Below, piece after piece: positions 34,686 through 41,987 of a stretch of 64,000 nt of DNA; the first letter of the stretch is position 1, and each line of letters starts with the position of its first letter. The notes under the pieces were generated by a model. The model did not search any database and was not told the DNA's origin. It was given only the letters and a program-made list of their open reading frames with translations. The position numbers were made by a program, and so were the translations under genes. Origin of the DNA: DASPHG01 sp963849605 (GTDB lineage: Bacteria > Actinomycetota > Thermoleophilia > Solirubrobacterales > Thermoleophilaceae); the NCBI GenBank assembly GCA_963849605.1, contig CAWKHX010000017.1, forward strand, positions 310,001 to 374,000, given 5' to 3'.

Positions 34686-35321
34686 ATGGACGGACCTGCC
34701 TGGCAGGCGAAGGTGGAGATGCTCATGGCCTGCAACTGTGAGTGGGGCTGCCCGTGCTCCTTCCAGGCGCCCCCGACATACGGTGATTGCGCCTCCGCGC
34801 TCGGCTACCGGATCGTCGAGGGCTCGCTCGCCGGCGTCTCCCTCGACGGACTCCGCTGGGGTCTCGTGGCGTACTGGCCAGGGCCGCTTCATGAGCTCAA
34901 CGGTGAAGGCGTCGTCTACCTGGACGAAGCGGCAGACGCTGACCAGCTCGCCGCGCTTCGGAGCATTGCTACCGGCGAGGCGGGCGGTCCGATCGGCATC
35001 TTCATGTCGACGCTGACTGCCGGCATCAAGTCGCAGGTCGCGCGGATCGACTTCCGGTTTGAGGAGGCGCGAAGCCGTTTCAAGGTCGACCGAGTGGCGG
35101 AGGTCGTGTTTGAGCCGATTCGAAGTCCCGTGAGCGGAGGTGAACACCGGGTGGTGCTCGACCTACCGACCGGAATGCTCACCAACCGCGAGCACTTCTA
35201 TTCCACGGAGCTTTTCTCCGCAGACGCCGGGGATCGCCTGCGCTTCTCGTTTTCGGGACGGAATGCGATCGCATCGGTGGGCGAGTGGAGGGCCCATAAC
35301 GTTGCCGCCGTTGCTACTTGA
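34686..35321 (+). CDS. DUF1326-family protein
   Basis: 211 residues. The N-terminal CNCEWGCPCSFQ Cys cluster is the family hallmark, and the central GLRWGLVAYWPGPLHELNGE and GGPIGIFMSTLTAGIKSQVA follow the family pattern. The Cys arrangement suggests metal or redox chemistry, but the function is not established. Start ATG at 34686, preceded by a GC-rich leader. Its stop codon is immediately followed by the conserved 27-codon tail. Confidence 0.9.
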   Translation: MDGPAWQAKVEMLMACNCEWGCPCSFQAPPTYGDCASALGYRIVEGSLAGVSLDGLRWGLVAYWPGPLHELNGEGVVYLDEAADADQLAALRSIATGEAGGPIGIFMSTLTAGIKSQVARIDFRFEEARSRFKVDRVAEVVFEPIRSPVSGGEHRVVLDLPTGMLTNREHFYSTELFSADAGDRLRFSFSGRNAIASVGEWRAHNVAAVAT

Positions 35322-35401
35322 TCGGGACAATTAGACGGCTTTCTAACCAGACCGTGGTCCGGCTCATCCGGCGGCGCCACCGCACGTTGCGGCCGGGGTA
35401 G
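35321..35401 (+). repeat. Conserved 27-codon basic tail, copy 1
   Basis: After the DUF1326 stop the plus strand reads IGTIRRLSNQTVVRLIRRR, HRTLRPG and TAG, opened by a TTG (35318) that overlaps the previous stop. A second copy lies at 36230. At the DNA level 59 of 79 aligned bases match without gaps, and half of the differences are synonymous in this frame, which argues that the peptide, not just the DNA, is conserved. No family recognised. Confidence 0.5.
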
Positions 35402-35414
35402 CCTCGCGAAGGCA

Positions 35415-36191
35415 ATGCGACTCCAGCCCTCACGCAGGCGTGACGGCGACGACGCCCTGTTCGTGTTCTGCGAACAGGACTTTCCTCGGCATCTTCGCCG
35501 TTTCAATGCCGCGATCCCTGCTGCGCCGCGCTGCAAGCTCTGCCGATCGCCGTTCGCCGGCGTGGGGCGGGTATTGCCGGGGCCGAACTTCTCGCCCTCG
35601 CGCAAGAACCCGAAGTACTGCAAACGCTGCTTCGAGCAAGCACCGATTGGCTGCCGGGACATGGAGATCGGCGTGCTGTTCGCCGACGTACGCGGTTACA
35701 CGGCGCTAAGCGAGTCTCGGCCTGCTGGCGAGATCGCCGCGCTGATGAACCGGTTTTACGAACTGGCCGCGGAAGTACTCGTTCGCCATGACGCCGTGAT
35801 CGACAAGCTGATTGGCGATGAAGTGATGGCGTTGTTCATCCCGTCCTGGACGCCTGCCGTCACTTCGGAGATGCTGTGCGCAGCAGAGGAGATGCTGCGC
35901 GGAGTTGGCTTCGGATCGCGCGAGGGGCCGTGGCTGCAATTGGGCATCGGCATCGACTACGGCCTCGCCTCGGTGGGCAACGTCGGCTCGGGCGAGGTAA
36001 AGGACTTCACTGCGATCGGCGACGTCGTGAACACAGCGGCGCGTCTGCAGGCGTGCGCCGAGGCTGGGCAGCTGGTGATGTCGGATCGCGTCCACGCGAA
36101 CCTCGACGAACCGCCGCCAGAAGCGACACCGGTCGAGCTTCAGCTCAAGGGGAAGACAAAACCGGTCGCGGCATGGGTCATCAGCCCCTAG
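35415..36191 (+). CDS. Class III adenylate/guanylate cyclase with four-Cys N-terminal domain
   Basis: 258 residues. Residues ~38-75 hold a zinc-finger-like Cys set (CKLCRSPF ... KYCKRCF). The catalytic domain follows: metal-binding Asp in VLFADVRGYTALSE, second Asp in IDKLIGDEVMALFIP, and the transition-state Asn/Arg in GDVVNTAARLQACAEAGQL. These complete the class III set. Asp/Thr-type purine specificity residues are not certain, so cAMP versus cGMP is open. Soluble. Possibly relevant: a lone cNMP-binding protein at 21217. Confidence 0.88.
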   Translation: MRLQPSRRRDGDDALFVFCEQDFPRHLRRFNAAIPAAPRCKLCRSPFAGVGRVLPGPNFSPSRKNPKYCKRCFEQAPIGCRDMEIGVLFADVRGYTALSESRPAGEIAALMNRFYELAAEVLVRHDAVIDKLIGDEVMALFIPSWTPAVTSEMLCAAEEMLRGVGFGSREGPWLQLGIGIDYGLASVGNVGSGEVKDFTAIGDVVNTAARLQACAEAGQLVMSDRVHANLDEPPPEATPVELQLKGKTKPVAAWVISP

Positions 36192-36229
36192 CCGCCGGCT
36201 TCCTTGACCCGGGCGAATGCTGTCTGCTA

Positions 36230-36310
36230 GTCGGGGCGACTGGACGGCTTTCGAACCAGACCACGGTCCGTTTGATTCGCCAGCTTCATCGTACGCTGCA
36301 GCCCGGGTAG
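36230..36310 (+). repeat. Conserved 27-codon basic tail, copy 2
   Basis: Between the cyclase stop and the D-aminopeptidase start, the frame reads VGATGRLSNQTTVRLIRQL, HRTLQPG and TAG. It corresponds codon by codon to copy 1 at 35321. Its first 14 bases (36231-36244) match the tRNA-Pro 3' end. No standard start codon precedes it closely (only CTG at 36224), so it may be a gene-end remnant rather than a translated peptide. Confidence 0.5.
36231..36244. repeat. 14-bp match to the tRNA-Pro 3' end
   Basis: TCGGGGCGACTGGA, same orientation as in the tRNA-Pro at 37307, with a short T-loop-like TTCGAACCAG nearby at 36250. Third fragment in the series 33572, 34313, 36231. Confidence 0.55.
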
Positions 36311-36351
36311 CGGTCGGTCCGGTGGAGATGCTTCGGGTAGGTTCGGCTTCG

Positions 36352-37281
36352 ATGCGAGTCCTCATCAGCGCCGACATGGAGGGCGTATCGCAGCTGCAGG
36401 ACCTGCGCGAGGTGCTCGCGTGCAGCACCCAGTACTGGGCGACCGGGAAGGCCGCGCTCACCGCGGACGTCGTCGCCGCCGCCGAGGGGCTGCTCGCCGG
36501 CGGGGCGTCGGAGGTCGTGGTGCTCGACAACCACGGCAGCGGGAACCCGCTGAACATCACGCCCGACGATCTGCCTGCGGGCGTGCGGCTAGCGACCTGG
36601 GACGTGTTCGATCTGCACGGGCATGACGTGCGGGCGATGCTGCAGGTCGGCTATCACCCGCGGTGCGGCGTCGACGGGTTCATGTCGCACACCTACATCC
36701 CCCGGCTGCGCCTGCGCGTGGGCGACGAGCTGATCAGCGAGAGCCACGGGCGCACGTGGGCGGCAGGCGTTCCGCTCATCGGCATCGTCGGCAACGCCGA
36801 CCACCGGGCCACGCTGGGGTCCTTGGCCGACGCGCCGTTTCTCGTCGTACAGACATCCGAGGGGCGCACCGGAGCGCAACCTGCGTTCACGGACGCCGGC
36901 GAAGGAGCCGCTGCGATCCGGGCCTTCGCGCGCGAGCGGCTGGAGGACAGGAGTGCCGCCGTTGCGCCGCCACCACCCCGCGACGTCCCGTTCTTGGCGA
37001 GCCTTCCCGACGGGCGGGCCCGCGAGGAGCAGATGCGTGACGCGGGATGGACGCGAGTCAGCGACACCGAGTTCCGCGTGGAAGTGCGCGACTGGCCCGA
37101 TGCCCGCGCGCCACTGGCCGGGGCGATGTACGGCGCCATGTCGCCGTTTCTGCCCCTGATGTCAGGCCTGGACCTGACGTCGGCCGACTCCGTTGCCGCG
37201 CAGGACCGCGCCCGCGTATCCGCGCTCGAGGATGCCTTTCTGTCGGCGCTTCGAGAGAGCGAGGACGACTGGCTCGGCTGA
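36352..37281 (+). CDS. dppA: D-aminopeptidase DppA-family (peptidase M55)
   Basis: 309 residues from the ATG at 36352. Metal ligands of the family are visible: ISADMEGVSQL (Asp, Glu), VLDNHGSGNPLNI (His) and GYHPRCGVDGFMSHTYIP (two His). The family hydrolyses D-amino acid-containing peptides in the cytoplasm, using two zinc ions, and may recycle peptidoglycan-derived D-Ala. In Bacillus it sits with a dipeptide transporter; none is present here. The gene ends 25 bp before the tRNA-Pro. Confidence 0.9.
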   Translation: MRVLISADMEGVSQLQDLREVLACSTQYWATGKAALTADVVAAAEGLLAGGASEVVVLDNHGSGNPLNITPDDLPAGVRLATWDVFDLHGHDVRAMLQVGYHPRCGVDGFMSHTYIPRLRLRVGDELISESHGRTWAAGVPLIGIVGNADHRATLGSLADAPFLVVQTSEGRTGAQPAFTDAGEGAAAIRAFARERLEDRSAAVAPPPPRDVPFLASLPDGRAREEQMRDAGWTRVSDTEFRVEVRDWPDARAPLAGAMYGAMSPFLPLMSGLDLTSADSVAAQDRARVSALEDAFLSALRESEDDWLG

Positions 37282-37306
37282 GCCAAGCCCTTTGCTTGCT
37301 CGCTAA

Positions 37307-37380
37307 TCGGGGCGACTGGATTCGAACCAGCGACCGCTCGGCCCCCAGCCGAGTGCGCTACCAGACTGCGCCACGCCCCG
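37307..37380 (-). tRNA. tRNA-Pro (GGG)
   Basis: Read on the minus strand: acceptor CGGGGCG pairs with CGCCCCG, D-arm TGGCGCAGTCTGGTAGCGCA, anticodon stem CTCGG/CCGAG with loop CTGGGGG (anticodon GGG), T-arm GCTGGTTCGAATCCAGT. 74 nt, discriminator A, CCA not encoded. Its 3' end is repeated at three upstream places (33572, 34313, 36231). Confidence 0.95.
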
Positions 37381-37414
37381 TGACGTCACGGACAGCGTAG
37401 CCGCCATCCGATAG

Positions 37415-37485
37415 AGCGGGCGACGGGAATCGAACCCGTACTAAGAGCTTGGAAGGCTCTTGTGCAGCCTTTACACCACGCCCGC
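37415..37485 (-). tRNA. tRNA-Gly (UCC)
   Basis: Minus strand: acceptor GCGGGCG with CGCCCGC, anticodon stem AGAGC/GCTCT and loop CTTCCAA (anticodon UCC), T-arm ACGGGTTCGATTCCCGT. 71 nt, CCA not encoded. 34 bp before the tRNA-Pro. Confidence 0.95.
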
Positions 37486-37510
37486 GCGCAGGGCCGATTC
37501 TAGGCGGAGC

Positions 37511-38098
37511 TCAATGCGACCAGAAGGTCGTCTTCTTCCGCGCGCCGCGCCAGCTCAGCCCGAAGTGGATGTGGTCCTTGTGGGCCTCGGTGAAGTTCAC
37601 GCTCTTCAGGCGCTTGCCCTTCTCGTTGAAGCAGCGGGAGTACTTCCCCATCCCGTCCGAGCCTGACCACCAGGAGTGGCAGTTCCAGATGATCTCCTGG
37701 ATGCCCATCCGGCGGGCGAGGGCGTGCTCGTAGCCCTTCTTGTCGGTCGCGAGCAGAAGGTCGATCAGGCGGTTCGCCGCGCGGAGCTGCTTGCGGTTGC
37801 GCGAGTCGAGATGCCAGTCGAGCGCGCGGCCCTCGGCGTGGAGGCTCGCGCTGTTCTTGCCCCACTTCTCGCACCGCATGATCCCCCACGACACGCCGGC
37901 AGCGTTCTCCTCGAGCCAGTGCTGGAGGGCGACGGTGCCCGGCTGCGCGTGCTTCTTGCAGTCCGTCGCGTGGTCGTAGGCGTAGTCGTCGATCGGGAGG
38001 TTCGCCAGCTTGTTGGCCGGGTTGCCATCAGGCAGCGCCTGGGCCAGTCCGGTACCGACCACGGCAACGAGCGCGAGGGTGCAGAGGAGGACACGCAT
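37511..38098 (-). CDS. Secreted M15-like D,D-peptidase-type protein
   Basis: 195 residues with a signal peptide (RVLLCTLALVAVVGTGLA). The metal motif of the M15 peptidoglycan carboxypeptidases is recognisable: SLHAEGRALDWHLD (His and Asp ligands in SxHxxGxAxD) and EAHKDHIHFGL (catalytic Glu or Asp and final His). It should act on stem peptides of peptidoglycan outside the membrane. Several Cys may form disulfides. Function inferred from motif only. Confidence 0.78.
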   Translation of the reverse strand: MRVLLCTLALVAVVGTGLAQALPDGNPANKLANLPIDDYAYDHATDCKKHAQPGTVALQHWLEENAAGVSWGIMRCEKWGKNSASLHAEGRALDWHLDSRNRKQLRAANRLIDLLLATDKKGYEHALARRMGIQEIIWNCHSWWSGSDGMGKYSRCFNEKGKRLKSVNFTEAHKDHIHFGLSWRGARKKTTFWSH

Positions 38099-38136
38099 GA
38101 ACCGTCAATCGACGGCCGCTACGCGGCGATGAAGCG

Positions 38137-38868
38137 ATGCCCGTAAAACTCCCCCACGTGTCTACACCCGATGTGGTGACAGTCGAGCGCTCGGGCGGCG
38201 TGGCGCTCGTGACGCTCAACCGGCCGGAGAAGCGCAACGCGCTGTCGCTCGAGCTGCGGGCCAGGCTGACCGAGGACCTGACCGCGCTCGCCCGCGACGA
38301 CGAGATCCGCTGCATCATCCTGACCGGCGCCGGATCAGCCTTCTGCGCCGGGATGGACACGAGCGAGTTCGGCGGCGACCGCGCCCACAAGGAGCGCATC
38401 GTCGAGCTCAGCGTCGGACTGTTCCGGGCGCTGGGCACATTCCCCAAGCCCGTCGTGGGGGCGATCAACGGACCGGCAGTGGCGGGCGGGTTCGCACTCG
38501 CGCTCCTGTGCGACATGCGCCTCGCGTCGACCGACGCGCGCATGGGCTTCGTGGAGAACAAGGCCGGGATCCCGCCGAGCTACGCGGCCGCGCGTGCGGC
38601 GTTGCCTGCCGCGCTCGCCGCGGAGCTATGTCTGACGGGACGGCTGCTCGACGCCGACGTGGCGGGCGGCCTGGGCATCGTGTCGGAGGTGCACGCTCCG
38701 GAGAACCTCATGCCGCGCGCGCAGGGGCTCGCGCAGGAGATAGCCGCGTCGCCGCCGAGCGCGTCGATCGAGACCAAGCGCCGCATCCTGATCGAGCGCG
38801 AGACATGCTGGCGGCCGCTCTTCGAGGCCGAGGAGCAAGCGCTCGTCGATGCGCTGCTCGGGTCCTAG
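38137..38868 (+). CDS. Enoyl-CoA hydratase/isomerase family protein, non-canonical active site
   Basis: 243 residues. Crotonase fold: TLNRPEKRNALSLELRARL, oxyanion loop SAFCAGMDTSEFGG, and INGPAVAGGFALALLCDMRL. In classical hydratases the first catalytic Glu is in the GGxEL stretch; here the sequence is AGGFAL, so that Glu is lacking. The second Glu position (FVENKAGIPP) may be kept. An isomerase, hydrolase or other crotonase reaction is therefore more likely than hydration. Start ATG at 38137. Confidence 0.8.
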   Translation: MPVKLPHVSTPDVVTVERSGGVALVTLNRPEKRNALSLELRARLTEDLTALARDDEIRCIILTGAGSAFCAGMDTSEFGGDRAHKERIVELSVGLFRALGTFPKPVVGAINGPAVAGGFALALLCDMRLASTDARMGFVENKAGIPPSYAAARAALPAALAAELCLTGRLLDADVAGGLGIVSEVHAPENLMPRAQGLAQEIAASPPSASIETKRRILIERETCWRPLFEAEEQALVDALLGS

Positions 38869-38926
38869 CCCGCGCTTCTTCCCTCGCCTCGGTTGTCTTG
38901 CCGCCTACTGCCGGCGAACACGAGCC

Positions 38927-39175
38927 CTAGCTCGCGATCTTGGTGACCGCGCTCCCGGGCACGCTGCCACGGCGATCCGTGCCGCCCCGCCAATCAGGCC
39001 AACGCTTCAGGAACCGCCTCCGACGCCTGTCCGCTGCTTGACGGCGCTCATCGCCCGGATTGGCAAGCGCCAGGTGCCCGCCGCACTCGCTGCAGCCGTG
39101 CTGGCCGGGCCCCCTCCAAAACAGCGCCGAGACAGCCGTTGTTCCACAGTCGACGCATCGCAGATCCACTCCCAC
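38927..39175 (-). CDS. Small zinc-ribbon protein
   Basis: 82 residues. Four Cys in CVDCGTTAVSALFW and HGCSECGGHLAL form a plausible zinc ribbon. A basic Arg-rich tail follows (RRQAADRRRRRFLKRWP). Similar short proteins occur in related genomes as I recall. The function is unknown; nucleic acid binding is possible. Confidence 0.6.
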   Translation of the reverse strand: MGVDLRCVDCGTTAVSALFWRGPGQHGCSECGGHLALANPGDERRQAADRRRRRFLKRWPDWRGGTDRRGSVPGSAVTKIAS

Positions 39176-39271
39176 GCCAAGCAGGGTACCCCGATTGTCG
39201 CGCGCCTACAAGGCGGGGTAACTACCTTTTTTCATGCTTAGCAGCGCAAATCCACAACTAATTCCAGCGAG

Positions 39272-39343
39272 CGGGGGAGCCGGGGGTCGAACCCGGATTC
39301 ATGGTTTTGGAGACCATGCGCATAGCCGTTAACTCACTCCCCC
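39272..39343 (-). tRNA. tRNA-Trp (CCA), irregular D-arm
   Basis: Minus strand: acceptor GGGGGAG with CTCCCCC, anticodon stem ATGGT/ACCAT with loop CTCCAAA (anticodon CCA), T-arm CCGGGTTCGACCCCCGG. 72 nt, discriminator G, CCA not encoded. The D-arm region TGAGTTAACGGCTATGCG does not pair as usual; AACTC where ATGCG stands would restore it. It may be functional with an altered arm, damaged, or misassembled. Confidence 0.75.
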
Positions 39344-39400
39344 GGGGCGTCGCCATCGTAGTCGTGCGACCTGCTGGCCGTCCGAGGTTCACACGAACAT

Positions 39401-40153
39401 ATGTTTGTGTACAGCAACAGCACGATCCGCCAAGTGCGTGCGCTCTCTGCGGCCGGCTACAGCGACTACGCCATCGCTAGGAAGACCGGCATCGCCCGTC
39501 AAACCGTGATGCGCTGGCGGAAGAGGGGGTTCGTCGAACGTGAGGAGATCTCTTCAAGCTGGACTGTTGCGGTACCCGAGTACCCCTACGTCCTAGGGCT
39601 CTATCTCGGCGACGGCTGCCTCTCTCGACCGGGTCGCTCGACGAGCTAAACGCTCGACCTCGCGTGTGACCTGAGCTACCCGAGGATCATTCAGGAGGCC
39701 GAGCAAGCGCTAGACGCGGTCTTCCAGGCTCCGATCCGCCGCTGGTACCCAAACGGATCCGCGTGCGTTCACCTCCGTGTGAGCCATCGCGGCCTCTTAG
39801 GTGCTTTCCCCCAGCACGGCCCGGGTCGCAAGCACAGGCGCAAGATCGAACTCGCCGGGTGGCAACGGCTAGTGACTCGTCGCTGCCCGGGTGACTTCAT
39901 CCGCGGGCTGATCCACTCCGATGGCTCGCGCTGCATCAACCAGGTCAACACGACGCTTCCTAGCGGACGCCGCGCCCACTACGAGTACGTCCGCTACTTC
40001 TTCACCAACTACTCCGCGGACATCCGCCGGATCTTCTGCGAGCACTGCGACCTGCTCGGGATTCGCTGGACCCAGTCGAACCCGCGGAACATCTCGATCT
40101 CGCACCGCACGAGCGTCGCGATTCTGGACGAGATCGTGGGACCCAAGACCTAG
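39401..40153 (+). pseudogene. HTH plus LAGLIDADG-like endonuclease gene with one in-frame stop
   Basis: One frame from 39401 to 40153, interrupted only by a TAA at 39647-39649. The start has an HTH (QVRALSAAGYSDYAIARKTG, then IARQTVMRWRKRG). After it come LAGLIDADG-like motif 1 YVLGLYLGDGC and, past the stop, motif 2 FIRGLIHSDGS with the acidic residues kept, and a conserved-looking YVRYFFTNYSADIRRIFCEH. Together they match a known type of actinobacterial HTH-LAGLIDADG protein. It lies between two tRNA genes (Trp and Leu), a usual home for homing-type genes. Either a natural nonsense mutation or a base error. Confidence 0.75.
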
Positions 40154-40167
40154 ACTCGCTTTGCCGC

Positions 40168-40250
40168 GCGGATGTGGCGGAACCGGTAGACGCGCCAGCC
40201 TTAGGAGCTGGTGGCCTTTGGCCGTGGGGGTTCGAGTCCCTCCATCCGCA
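40168..40250 (+). tRNA. tRNA-Leu (UAG)
   Basis: Acceptor GCGGATG pairs with CATCCGC. Anticodon stem CCAGC/GCTGG with loop CTTAGGA (anticodon UAG), long variable arm TGGCCTTTGGCCGT typical of Leu, and T-loop TTCGAGT. 83 nt. CCA not encoded. Confidence 0.95.
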
Positions 40251-40314
40251 TCGCTCCCACAAGCTCCTGCAACCGCCGCACGGAGCCTTTGCGCCGGTTT
40301 AGACTTCCCCCGCG

Positions 40315-40926
40315 ATGGAGGCATCCGCACCCGCCGTCCAGATCGATCACCCAAATCGCGACAAGCCTGAGTCGAAGGCGACGAAGGCTGCGGTCACGCT
40401 GCTGCTGCTGACGAGCGCCGGCCTGACCGCGGTGATCACGCTCGGGGGCTGGGACGCACTGCAGGGCGCCGAGGGCGGTGCGATCGCCTACATCATCATC
40501 TACCTCGTCATGGCGTACTACGTCACGCGCTGGAACCGTGGCGTACTGCCGGTCGCGGCCGCGCTCGCCGTTCTCTTCATGGTCATCGCGATCGTCGCCG
40601 CGCCGGGCTGGTTCGCGCGCGACAAGACGGGCTTCGACGACCCGGCCCTCGAACCGGGCATCCTCGGGCTCCTGACCTTGATCCTCATCCCGGTTCAGCT
40701 GCTGCTGATCGCCTTCGCCCTCCGCGGCTTCAACCAGGAATGGAACGTCGAGGTCGAGGTCGGCGGCGGGGGCGAAAGCGAGGAGGAGCGCCGGGCGCGC
40801 GAGGAACGCGAGGAACGGGCGCGCCTAGCGCGCGAGCAGCGCGAGCAGACCGCGGCGCCGTGGGAGCTCCAGCAGCAGCAGAAGCAGGACGAGCCGCCGC
40901 CGGGCGGCCAGCCTCCGCCGGCCTAG
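40315..40926 (+). CDS. Membrane protein with charged C-terminal tail
   Basis: 203 residues. Four helices (AVTLLLLTSAGLTAVITL, AIAYIIIYLVMAYYVTRW, VAAALAVLFMVIAIVAAP, LGLLTLILIPVQLLLIAFAL), then a Glu/Arg-rich helix and a Gln/Pro-rich end (LQQQQKQDEPPPGGQPP). No recognised domain. Lies between two tRNA-Leu genes. The function is unknown. Confidence 0.7.
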   Translation: MEASAPAVQIDHPNRDKPESKATKAAVTLLLLTSAGLTAVITLGGWDALQGAEGGAIAYIIIYLVMAYYVTRWNRGVLPVAAALAVLFMVIAIVAAPGWFARDKTGFDDPALEPGILGLLTLILIPVQLLLIAFALRGFNQEWNVEVEVGGGGESEEERRAREEREERARLAREQREQTAAPWELQQQQKQDEPPPGGQPPPA

Positions 40927-40945
40927 CTACGCTGGATCCGCCCAC

Positions 40946-41029
40946 GCGGCGGTGCTGGAACTGGCATACAGGGCAGGCTCAAAACCTGCTGCCCTTAGGG
41001 GCTTGTGGGTTCGAATCCCACCCGCCGCA
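40946..41029 (+). tRNA. tRNA-Leu (CAA)
   Basis: Acceptor GCGGCGG pairs with CCGCCGC. Anticodon stem GCAGG/CCTGC with loop CTCAAAA (anticodon CAA), long variable arm (TGCCCTTAGGGGCTT) and T-arm GTGGGTTCGAATCCCAC. 84 nt. CCA not encoded. The 3' 35 bp overlap the end of the antisense membrane-protein gene. Confidence 0.95.
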
Positions 41030-41474
41030 TTGACCGCTGCAGGTACCCCCCGACCGCGATAGCCGCGGCAGCCAAAGCCGCCCCGAACGCCGCAAGCTTG
41101 CGCGTCGTGTCCACCTCGAGACCGGGGATCGAGACGTCGAGCGGCTGCGGCGGGTCGATCAGCCGAAGCACGACGATCACGAAGAGGATCACACCCGCCA
41201 CCACCACGAGCGCGCCCTGCTCGATCGGCAGCGCCGGCAATGAGTCGTTCGCCCTCGCGATCGCAATGGCGATCGGGATTCCGGCCAGGAGGACGAACGT
41301 GATGTCGAAGACGCCGCTGTACGACTCCCAGCCGGTCGTGGTCGGCACCACGACCGCCGCCCGCCCGCGTCCGCTCAATTCGCCCCTGAACCACGGCAGG
41401 AACATGCACAGGAGCAGCACCAAGCCGCCAGCCGCGGCGATCATCTCGCCGAGGCTGACGCGCGAGGTGTCCAA
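40995..41474 (-). CDS. Four-helix membrane protein, first of two related genes
   Basis: 159 residues with helices LGEMIAAAGGLVLLLCMFLP, VFDITFVLLAGIPIAIAIAR, ALVVVAGVILFVIVVLRL and LAAFGAALAAAAIAVGGYL. No known function. The last nine residues (RVGFEPTSP) are read from the antisense of the tRNA-Leu gene, so the stop lies inside that tRNA. The upstream minus gene (41494) has the same layout and may be a paralogue or partner. Confidence 0.65.
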   Translation of the reverse strand: MDTSRVSLGEMIAAAGGLVLLLCMFLPWFRGELSGRGRAAVVVPTTTGWESYSGVFDITFVLLAGIPIAIAIARANDSLPALPIEQGALVVVAGVILFVIVVLRLIDPPQPLDVSIPGLEVDTTRKLAAFGAALAAAAIAVGGYLQRSMRRVGFEPTSP

Positions 41475-41493
41475 GTCCCGACTGTGTCTGTCG

Positions 41494-41940
41494 CTAGACG
41501 GTGGGGCCAGGCGGCGGTGGAGGCGGCGGAGGCGACGCTGGCTCCCGGACTCGCGTCCGTGGCTCAGCGGGCGCCCGCCCGAGCTGCAGCCCGCCGACGA
41601 TCATGCCGATCGCGCCGATCAAGGCGATGAAGATGCCGATCTTCCGATCCTCACCCTCGAGCAGGTGGAACGCCGCGATCGAGAACACGATGAGCCCTGA
41701 CGTGTACACAGCCGCTCCGGCGCCACCGGGCACGTTGAACGCGTTTCCGGTGTAGAGACCGACCCCCACGGCAATTGCGAGCAAGGCCATCAACGCGAAG
41801 AGGACATCGACGATGTCGTAGAGCTCCCAGAAGCTCACCTCTCCGATCCAGCTCAAGAAGAGGGAAATGAGGACCAGCAAGCCGCCTCCCGCAGCGATGA
41901 GGGGAGCGTTGTCTCTTACATCCAAAGCGACCTCCGGCAA
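41494..41940 (-). CDS. Four-helix membrane protein, second of two related genes
   Basis: 148 residues: LIAAGGGLLVLISLFLSW, IVDVLFALMALLAIAVGVGL, AVYTSGLIVFSIAAFHLL and IGIFIALIGAIGMIVGGLQL, then a Pro-rich tail (SPPPPPPPPGP). Each begins with a short polar head, a helix and a W-rich turn, as in the gene downstream. Probably an operon with it. The function is unknown. Confidence 0.65.
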   Translation of the reverse strand: MPEVALDVRDNAPLIAAGGGLLVLISLFLSWIGEVSFWELYDIVDVLFALMALLAIAVGVGLYTGNAFNVPGGAGAAVYTSGLIVFSIAAFHLLEGEDRKIGIFIALIGAIGMIVGGLQLGRAPAEPRTRVREPASPPPPPPPPGPTV

Positions 41941-41987
41941 ATCGGGTTCAGGTCGGTTGGGGACTCTAACTGCGTAATCGGGGGAAT

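Noticed and set aside
40002..40262. Minus-strand frame with a WRDSNPHG peptide over tRNA-Leu, and a plus frame with NRGDWIRTSDR over tRNA-Pro
   Set aside because: Well-known spurious translations of tRNA genes; no independent coding evidence.
33500..41100. Integrase, transposase or phage genes to explain the tRNA-linked repeats
   Set aside because: None found in any frame in this region; only the HTH-LAGLIDADG-like pseudogene resembles a mobile gene.
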